From: Actinomycetota bacterium
Lineage (GTDB): Bacteria > Actinomycetota > Actinomycetes > Actinomycetales > Microbacteriaceae
Reading direction: 5' to 3'
NCBI GenBank assembly: GCA_009703465.1
Contig: WLGC01000060.1
Coordinates: 1-5,477 of the forward strand
Length of the DNA stretch: 5,477 nt
A program made the position numbers and the translations under genes. Below are positions 1 through 5,477 of the stretch, one piece after another. The notes below the pieces were generated by a model. The model saw nothing but the letters and a program-made list of their open reading frames with translations. It made no database searches and was not told the origin of the DNA. The first letter of the stretch is position 1. Each line of letters starts with the position of its first letter.

Positions 1-362
1 AGTTCAACGATTGGCGCTATCTCACTCCAAATAGATGCCAGCGTTTCATCAGAGACTGACTCCCCATCAATTGCGATGCGCTCATTCATTTTGACTAGGT
101 GGGGGCTAGTGAACCGCCCAGTTCTCAAACCGTGCTCTCTGAGCAAGCGCTCAATGAACCGGCTGGTGCTGGTTTTACCGTTGGTTCCGGTTATGTGGAT
201 TACTCGATAGGCCTTCTGCGGATCCCCGAGTAGCTCAGCTAATCTGGCGGTTGGTTGAAGTCGCGGCCGGATTTCATTTTCTGGGACTCGAGATAAAAGG
301 GCCTCTTGAACCTCACTGGCTTTATTTGCCCAGTATTTTTCCTCGCTTAGATTTTCGTTCAA
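1..362 (-). CDS. folC: Bifunctional folylpolyglutamate synthase / dihydrofolate synthase, N-terminal part (runs off the left edge)
   Basis: FolC is a cytoplasmic Mur-ligase-family enzyme that adds glutamate to folates using ATP; in most bacteria it also makes dihydrofolate from dihydropteroate. The first 120 residues are visible. A P-loop GTNGKTST lies at about residues 59-66, preceded by the strand VIHIT. The family motif TSPHL follows at 85-89, then NERI at 93-96, the start of the substrate-binding loop. About 300 residues of the usual roughly 420-450 are missing beyond the edge. The chosen start is a TTG at 362-360. It is the only usable start: an in-frame stop lies 7 codons upstream, and no ATG, GTG or TTG occurs in frame between this TTG and the P-loop. 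The TTG overlaps the ileS stop by two bases (TTGA). The only Shine-Dalgarno-like bases (AAGG) sit one base away, too close, so translation probably depends on ribosomes finishing ileS. The ileS-folC order is familiar in actinobacteria. Identity is secure; whether the protein is bifunctional cannot be told from this part. Confidence 0.95.
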   Translation of the reverse strand, partial: MNENLSEEKYWANKASEVQEALLSRVPENEIRPRLQPTARLAELLGDPQKAYRVIHITGTNGKTSTSRFIERLLREHGLRTGRFTSPHLVKMNERIAIDGESVSDETLASIWSEIAPIVE

Positions 363-3300
363 ACCTTGGCAACCAGAACTTCAACTTGCTCGCCATCACC
401 CAGTGCAACCGGCTTATCAAGTGCCTCAGTCGTTTCAAATTCATACTCTGTGGCCAGGGTTTCGCTCTTTACCAAGTCAAGGTGAGTGCTAACAGCAGCC
501 AACACTAAGTCGTTTGCTCTAAGGCTCAACTTGATTCGATCACTAACATCAAGGTCGGCATCTTTTCTAGCTTGCTGAACCGCACGAACAACATCTCGCG
601 CTAGACCTTCGGCGGCTAACTCAGCAGAAACCTTGCCATCTAGAATTACAAATCCACCCGATGGCAGGATTCCGATGTGATCAGTTGGCTCCGCATCATC
701 GGCAGATCTGGATGTGTCGGCTACTAAGTCGATCTCAAACTCTCCTTCAATGAGTTCGATTCCGCCAACGGTGACGATTGAATTTTCTTCGGACCAATCC
801 CCTGATTTTGCAGCTTGGATAACTGCCTGCACGCTTTTACCAATTCTTGGACCCGCTGCTCGAGAATTTACAGTCAGTCGCTTGATGACGCCAAACTCAG
901 TTGTTGAATCTAGTGACATTTCAACCAGGGAAACATTCTTGACGTTTAGTTCTTCAGAAATAATGTCGGCGAATTGCTGAAGGCTAGCAACATTCTTTGT
1001 TACCACTGTCAAATTTGCCAACGGTAGTCGAACTCTTAAACCTGAAGCCTTGCGCAGACTAGAAGAAACTGAGCTCACTGTTCTTACCTGATCCATCGCC
1101 TCCACTAGTTCAGCGTCGTGTGGAAGATCGGTGTGACTAGGCCATGATTCAAGGTGCACACTTCGTCCACCGGTAAGTCCGCGCCAAATCTTTTCAGTGA
1201 CCATTGGCAGAAGCGGTGCAGCAACTCGGCAGAAGATCTCAAGAACGGTATACAGGGTGTCAAAGGCTTCGGTTGAACCCTCCCAGAAACGATCTCTGGA
1301 ACGGCGAACGTACCAGTTCGTCAGAATATCAGCGAAATCACGCAGCGAAGAGGCAGCGGAGTAGGAATCATATTTATTTAGGTGAGCCTCAACTTCTTGC
1401 ACCAAATCGTGGGTTTTGGAAAGCAAGTAGCGATCTAATAGGTCTTTACTTTCGGTTGAGAATTTAGCTTCGTAGTTTGAAGCATTTGCATAAAGAGAGA
1501 AGAAATACCAGGTGTTCCAAAGTGGAAGCAGTACCTGCCTGACACCCTCGCGAATGCCCTGCTCGGTGACAACTAAATTACCACCCCTAAGTATTGGGCT
1601 AGAGAGTAGGAACCAGCGCATTGCATCTGCACCATCACGATCAAAGACTTCGTTAACGTCCGGGTAGTTACGAAGTGACTTAGACATCTTCTGCCCGTCA
1701 TTTCCCAAAATGATTCCGTGCGAGATTGCTGACTTGAAGGCTGGTCGATCAAATAAAGCCGTGGATAGAACGTGAAGGGTGTAGAACCAGCCTCGAGTTT
1801 GCCCAACGTATTCAACGATGTAGTCGCCCGGATTGTGTGAGTCAAACCACTCTCGGTTTTCAAACGGATAGTGAGATTGAGCAAACGGCATTGAGCCTGA
1901 TTCAAACCAGCAGTCGAGAACCTCTGGGATTCTTCGCATAGTCGATTTGCCCGTTGGATCATCAGGGTTTGGTCGAGTTAGTTCATCAATAACTGGCCGA
2001 TGGAAATCACTTGGCTTGGAGCCAAAGTCGCGCTCTAGTTCTTCTAGCGATCCATAAACATCAATACGTGGGTAATTTGGGTCATCGGATTTCCAGACCG
2101 GAATTGGTGCTCCCCAGAAGCGATTGCGGCTAATGGCCCAATCACGAACGTTCTCAAGCCACTTTCCAAATGAACCCTCTTTGGTGTGATCGGGGGTCCA
2201 GTCAATTTCTTGGTTTAGCTCAAGCATGCGATCGCGAATTTTTGTAGTCTCAACGAACCATGAAGAGACAGCTTTATAGATCAACGGGTTCTTGCATCGG
2301 TAGCAGTGCGGGTAGGAGTGTTCGTAGGAAGCTTGACGCAAAACGCGCCCTGCAGTCTTTAGTTTTTGAGAGATGCCTTTATTGGCATCGAATACGTGCT
2401 GACCTTCAAAATCCGAAATCAAAGAGTTAAATTGACCGCGTTCATTTATTGAAACGTAGGTTGGAATCCCAGCTGCATTACAGACTCTTTGGTCATCTTC
2501 ACCATAGGCCGGAGCTTGATGAACAATTCCAGTACCGTCTGAGTCAGCCACATAGTCATCAACTAATACTTGCCAAGCGTTATCGGTGTTGAATTTTTCA
2601 GCATCCACGTAGTAGTCAAAAAGTCGCTCGTACTTTATGCCAGCTAGTTCGCTTCCCTTGAGGGTTGAAACAATTGCGGCATTTACTTCTTCTGCGCTTT
2701 CGTAGCCAAACTCTTTTGCGTAATTTCCGGCGAGCGCCTTGGCAATTAGAAACTGAGTCCCGGCTGGTGACCCATCGGCAGCACCGTCTTTCCCGGCTGG
2801 AACAATTGCATACTCAATTTGGCTTCCCACAGCTAAAGCAAAGTTGGTCGGCAGGGTCCAAGGAGTTGTGGTCCACGCCAGGAGTCGAACGCCCTCAAGC
2901 TTTTGCCCCTTTGAAATTGGGAAAGAGACAGTGAGGGACTGATCCTGTCGGTTTTTGTAAACCTCATCGTCCATGCGCAATTCGTGGTTAGAAAGCGGAG
3001 TTTCACACCTCCAGCAGTAGGCCAAAACTTTGAAGCCCTCGTAGATCAAACCCTTTTTATAAAGTTCGCTAAAGGCCCAGATGACACTCTCGGTGTAATT
3101 GGTATCCAGGGTTTTGTAATCATTATCAAAATCAACCCAGCGCGCTTGACGGGTCACATAAGAGCGCCACTCTTCGGTGTATTTCAAAACGGAAGTTTTG
3201 CAATAGGCATTGAATTTATCGATGCCGTATTTCTCGATTTCTGGCCTTCCAGAAATTCCAAGTTGGCGCTCAGCCTCTACCTCAGCTGGTAAACCGTGAG

Positions 3301-3589
3301 TATCCCAGCCAAATCTTCTCTCGACCCGATACCCCTGCATTGTTTTGAAGCGCGGAACCATATCCTTGGCATAACCAGTAAGAAGGTGTCCATAATGAGG
3401 TAAACCATTGGCAAATGGAGGGCCATCGTAAAAAACGAATTCTTCAGCGCCAGAATCCTTGCGCTGATCGATTGATGCCTGAAAAGTGTGATCTTTTGCC
3501 CAAAACTCTAGAATCTGCTCTTCCACCGCCGGGAAGCTGGGGCTTGGATTAACCCCATTACTGGCAGAGGCTTGATTCTTGGGATACAT
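359..3589 (-). CDS. ileS: Isoleucine--tRNA ligase, type 2 (eukaryote-like), complete
   Basis: This cytoplasmic class Ia synthetase joins isoleucine to tRNA-Ile using ATP and hydrolyses mischarged valine. It has 1076 residues, typical of the longer type 2 form; type 1 is about 930. The catalytic HIGH motif is HYGH at 65-68 within [13 protein letters not shown], and [10 protein letters not shown] lies at 94-103. The CP1 editing domain spans roughly 200-420: a [10 protein letters not shown] threonine run at 240-249 and [15 protein letters not shown] at 352-366. H357 and D366 have the spacing of the known E. coli editing residues H333 and D342. Two CxxC pairs (C192/C195 and C429/C432) look like a zinc knuckle in the connective region. 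[10 protein letters not shown] is at 484-493 and the KMSKS loop at 634-638. An anticodon-binding helical domain covers about 715-870, and a C-terminal domain resembling DUF5915 covers about 880-1060. The start is ATG with a weak AGAAAG six bases upstream; the N-terminal sequence ([13 protein letters not shown]) fits the family. No frameshift or missing key residue is seen. Confidence 0.98.
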   Translation of the reverse strand: MYPKNQASASNGVNPSPSFPAVEEQILEFWAKDHTFQASIDQRKDSGAEEFVFYDGPPFANGLPHYGHLLTGYAKDMVPRFKTMQGYRVERRFGWDTHGLPAEVEAERQLGISGRPEIEKYGIDKFNAYCKTSVLKYTEEWRSYVTRQARWVDFDNDYKTLDTNYTESVIWAFSELYKKGLIYEGFKVLAYCWRCETPLSNHELRMDDEVYKNRQDQSLTVSFPISKGQKLEGVRLLAWTTTPWTLPTNFALAVGSQIEYAIVPAGKDGAADGSPAGTQFLIAKALAGNYAKEFGYESAEEVNAAIVSTLKGSELAGIKYERLFDYYVDAEKFNTDNAWQVLVDDYVADSDGTGIVHQAPAYGEDDQRVCNAAGIPTYVSINERGQFNSLISDFEGQHVFDANKGISQKLKTAGRVLRQASYEHSYPHCYRCKNPLIYKAVSSWFVETTKIRDRMLELNQEIDWTPDHTKEGSFGKWLENVRDWAISRNRFWGAPIPVWKSDDPNYPRIDVYGSLEELERDFGSKPSDFHRPVIDELTRPNPDDPTGKSTMRRIPEVLDCWFESGSMPFAQSHYPFENREWFDSHNPGDYIVEYVGQTRGWFYTLHVLSTALFDRPAFKSAISHGIILGNDGQKMSKSLRNYPDVNEVFDRDGADAMRWFLLSSPILRGGNLVVTEQGIREGVRQVLLPLWNTWYFFSLYANASNYEAKFSTESKDLLDRYLLSKTHDLVQEVEAHLNKYDSYSAASSLRDFADILTNWYVRRSRDRFWEGSTEAFDTLYTVLEIFCRVAAPLLPMVTEKIWRGLTGGRSVHLESWPSHTDLPHDAELVEAMDQVRTVSSVSSSLRKASGLRVRLPLANLTVVTKNVASLQQFADIISEELNVKNVSLVEMSLDSTTEFGVIKRLTVNSRAAGPRIGKSVQAVIQAAKSGDWSEENSIVTVGGIELIEGEFEIDLVADTSRSADDAEPTDHIGILPSGGFVILDGKVSAELAAEGLARDVVRAVQQARKDADLDVSDRIKLSLRANDLVLAAVSTHLDLVKSETLATEYEFETTEALDKPVALGDGEQVEVLVAKV

Positions 3590-3672
3590 GCACGGCTTTC
3601 TAGGCAGTCAGGCAAAAGGATTTCTAGAACAATGTTAACCTGTTACATACCCCTTTCTTGGAGACTTTCAGC
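3590..3672. promoter_or_regulatory. Divergent ileS/valS intergenic spacer (likely holds both promoters)
   Basis: These 83 bases separate the ileS ATG (minus) from the valS GTG (plus), so both transcription starts probably lie here unless one is inside the opposite gene. On the plus strand TAACCT (3636-3641) fits the actinobacterial -10 pattern TANNNT. On the minus strand TAACAT, from the same AT-rich core (3638-3633), also fits. No convincing -35 was found for either, so these are weak candidates and could overlap. Short palindromes cluster in the core: TTCTAGAA (3622-3629), AACA-A-TGTT (3628-3636) and GTTAAC (3634-3639). TGTTA also occurs twice in direct repeat, at 3633-3637 and 3641-3645. 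No T-box leader fits in the space. The regulatory role is inferred from gene arrangement. Confidence 0.6.
3660..3664 (+). promoter_or_regulatory. Shine-Dalgarno site of valS
   Basis: GGAGA lies 8 bases upstream of the GTG at 3673 and is a good match to the anti-Shine-Dalgarno sequence. It decides the start, since the valS reading frame has no ATG in the first 80 codons and the GTG is the only candidate correctly spaced from a ribosome site. It is clearly stronger than the AGAAAG in front of ileS (3601-3596, minus strand). Confidence 0.75.
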
Positions 3673-5477
3673 GTGAATACAGCCCAAATCGCCTCATCGA
3701 GCCAAATCTTGGCTCACGCCGAAGCACCTGAAAAGGTTTCCGTTGAGGGACTTGAGGAAAAGTGGGGGCTGATCTGGGAGAAGGACGGCGTCTATCGCTT
3801 CCGCCGCGAGGCAAAGCGTGAGGACATCTATTCAATTGATACTCCCCCGCCGACCGCGTCAGGCTCGCTGCACGTAGGCCACGTTTTCAGCTACACCCAC
3901 ACCGATGTGGTTGCTCGTTATAAGCGCATGCGCGGCTTTGAGGTCTACTACCCAATGGGCTGGGATGACAATGGTCTACCTACCGAACGCCGGGTGCAAA
4001 ACTACTACGGTGTTAGATGCGACCCGAAACTTCCATACGTTGCAAACTTCAATCCTCCATTTGAGGGTGGCGACAATAAGTCTTCAAAGGCAGCCGATCA
4101 GGTACCTATTTCTCGACGAAACTTCATTGAGCTGTGCGATGTTCTAACAGTTGAAGATGAAAAGCAATTCGAAAGCCTTTGGCGAAAACTTGGTTTATCT
4201 GTTGACTGGACTCAGACCTATCAAACTATTTCTCCGGCCGCCATCGCTGTTTCGCAAAAAGCTTTTTTGAATAACCTCTCTCGTGGCGAGGCCTACCAGT
4301 CAATGGCGCCCACTCTTTGGGATGTGACATTTAGAACCGCTGTTGCTCAAGCGGAGCTTGAAGACCGTGAGCAACCAGGCGCGTATCACAAGATTGGTTT
4401 CAACGGGCCAGATGGAAAAGTCTTCATTGAAACAACCCGTCCAGAACTTCTAGCAGCCTGCGTAGCATTGGTTGCCAACCCTGAGGATGAACGATACAAG
4501 CCCCTGTTTGGAAAAACCGTTCGCACACCACTGTTTGATGTTGAGGTGCCTGTGGTGGCACATCGATTAGCTCAAATTGATAAGGGCTCTGGAATTGCCA
4601 TGATTTGTACCTTTGGTGATGTCACCGACATTATCTGGTGGCGAGAACTAGATCTTCCAAACCGCGCAATCTTGGGTTGGGATGGCCGTATTACAGATGA
4701 AATCCCAGAGGCAATAACATCTAGCCGAGGTAAAGAAGTATTTGCTGAACTCGTGGGTAAAACTACATTCTCTGCAAAGCAAAGAATTGTTGAGTTGCTC
4801 CAAGAATCAGGAGACATGATTGGCGAACCAAAGCCAATCACGCACGATGTTAAGTTCTTTGAAAAAGGTGACAAGCCTCTTGAAATTGTCTCAACGCGCC
4901 AGTGGTACATAAAAAATGGTGGCCGTGATTCAGACCTTAGAGATCGACTAATTGGCTTTGGCAAGGAGCTAAATTTCGTTCCTGATTTCATGCGGGTTCG
5001 GTACGAAAACTGGGTCAATGGCTTAACCGGAGACTGGTTGATCTCGAGACAAAGATTCTTTGGTGTGCCGATTCCTGTTTGGTATCCACTAGATGCAAAT
5101 GGCCAGCCAAATTACGAACAGGTTATAGCGCCGGCAGTTGAATCACTTCCAGTCGATCCATCCACTGATGCTCCGGCCGGCTACACCGAATCACAGCGCG
5201 GGGTACCGGGCGGATTTATCGGTGAGCTAGACATCATGGACACCTGGGCCACGTCATCGCTTACGCCACAGCTTGCCGGTGGTTGGATTGAGGACCCTGA
5301 GAAGTTTGCCAAGGTTTTCCCTTACGATCTTCGCCCTCAAGGACAAGACATTATTAGAACTTGGCTTTTCTCATCTCTTCTTCGCGGTGAGCAGGAGCAC
5401 TCCACTTTGCCTTGGAAGAATGCTGCGATATCAGGTTGGATTTTGGACCCCGATCGCAAGAAAATGTCCAAATCTAA
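3673..5477 (+). CDS. valS: Valine--tRNA ligase, type 2 (archaeal-like), N-terminal 601 codons (runs off the right edge)
   Basis: This cytoplasmic class Ia synthetase charges tRNA-Val with valine and clears mischarged threonine through its CP1 domain. The frame is open from a GTG start to the edge. The HIGH motif appears as HVGH at 67-70 within [28 protein letters not shown] follows at 96-109, then a segment rich in Pro, Asn and Lys (about 114-150) before ISRRNF; this is typical of the type 2 subfamily rather than E. coli ValS. The editing domain (about 215-400) carries ETTRPE at 253-258 and [13 protein letters not shown] at 304-316. D316 lines up with the Asp of the usual HDPxD motif, but the His position is Gly. 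[12 protein letters not shown] is at 453-464, DTWATSS at 523-529 and GQDIIRTW at 557-564. KMSKS, at 597-601, ends at the window edge. The anticodon-binding domain and C-terminal end, about 250-280 residues, are missing. Identity as ValS rather than IleS or LeuS rests on the [12 protein letters not shown] and TWATSS motifs. Confidence 0.96.
   Translation, partial: MNTAQIASSSQILAHAEAPEKVSVEGLEEKWGLIWEKDGVYRFRREAKREDIYSIDTPPPTASGSLHVGHVFSYTHTDVVARYKRMRGFEVYYPMGWDDNGLPTERRVQNYYGVRCDPKLPYVANFNPPFEGGDNKSSKAADQVPISRRNFIELCDVLTVEDEKQFESLWRKLGLSVDWTQTYQTISPAAIAVSQKAFLNNLSRGEAYQSMAPTLWDVTFRTAVAQAELEDREQPGAYHKIGFNGPDGKVFIETTRPELLAACVALVANPEDERYKPLFGKTVRTPLFDVEVPVVAHRLAQIDKGSGIAMICTFGDVTDIIWWRELDLPNRAILGWDGRITDEIPEAITSSRGKEVFAELVGKTTFSAKQRIVELLQESGDMIGEPKPITHDVKFFEKGDKPLEIVSTRQWYIKNGGRDSDLRDRLIGFGKELNFVPDFMRVRYENWVNGLTGDWLISRQRFFGVPIPVWYPLDANGQPNYEQVIAPAVESLPVDPSTDAPAGYTESQRGVPGGFIGELDIMDTWATSSLTPQLAGGWIEDPEKFAKVFPYDLRPQGQDIIRTWLFSSLLRGEQEHSTLPWKNAAISGWILDPDRKKMSKS

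Noticed and set aside
340..400. Terminator or promoter between ileS and folC
   Set aside because: The genes overlap, and no GC-rich hairpin followed by a T run is visible, so there is no sign of separate transcription.
251..508. A short plus-strand frame across the folC/ileS junction
   Set aside because: It spans two confidently identified minus-strand genes, shows no motif and has no good ribosome site.
1573..1962. A 129-codon open frame on the minus strand inside ileS
   Set aside because: It lies entirely within the coding strand of ileS in another frame, has no family motif, and covers the conserved catalytic part of ileS, including the KMSKS region. It is an overlap artefact.
4572..5018. 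A 148-codon open frame antisense to valS
   Set aside because: It is Ser/Arg-rich with no recognisable domain and is opposite the valS editing domain. It looks like the reverse shadow of a constrained coding sequence.
3673..5477. Possible frameshift or pseudogene in valS because no stop is seen
   Set aside because: The frame is continuous from the GTG to the edge, with all expected motifs in order through KMSKS. The gene is simply cut by the end of the window.

Overview
The window is a housekeeping segment from a bacterial chromosome, most likely an actinobacterium. Three features point there: a long IleS of the 'type 2' (eukaryote-like) form, a ValS of the archaeal-like 'type 2' form, and an ileS-folC gene pair reading away from valS. 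Base composition looks near or slightly below 50% GC by eye (not counted), which is low for the phylum. Together these suggest a small-genome freshwater Microbacteriaceae relative (Rhodoluna/Aquiluna-like). That placement is inference from gene content, not from a database match.

Layout: positions 1-362 (minus strand) hold the first 120 codons of folC, cut by the left edge. Positions 359-3589 (minus) hold a complete ileS of 1076 codons. Positions 3590-3672 are an 83-bp divergent spacer carrying both start regions. Positions 3673-5477 (plus) hold the first 601 codons of valS; the right edge falls just after the KMSKS loop. There is no other gene-free stretch, no RNA gene, no mobile element and no CRISPR array.

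How the genes fit together: IleS and ValS are sister class Ia aminoacyl-tRNA synthetases that load isoleucine and valine, and both carry CP1 editing domains. They are transcribed back to back from one short spacer, so one regulatory region could set the supply of both charged tRNAs. folC starts with a TTG that overlaps the ileS stop codon, so folate polyglutamylation is probably translated from the ileS message by coupling. No T-box leader is visible in front of either synthetase.

I found no previously undescribed system here. The points worth a second look are the archaeal-like ValS editing motif, the type 2 IleS with its expected mupirocin tolerance, the shared divergent spacer with clustered short palindromes, and the TTG/stop overlap at folC.
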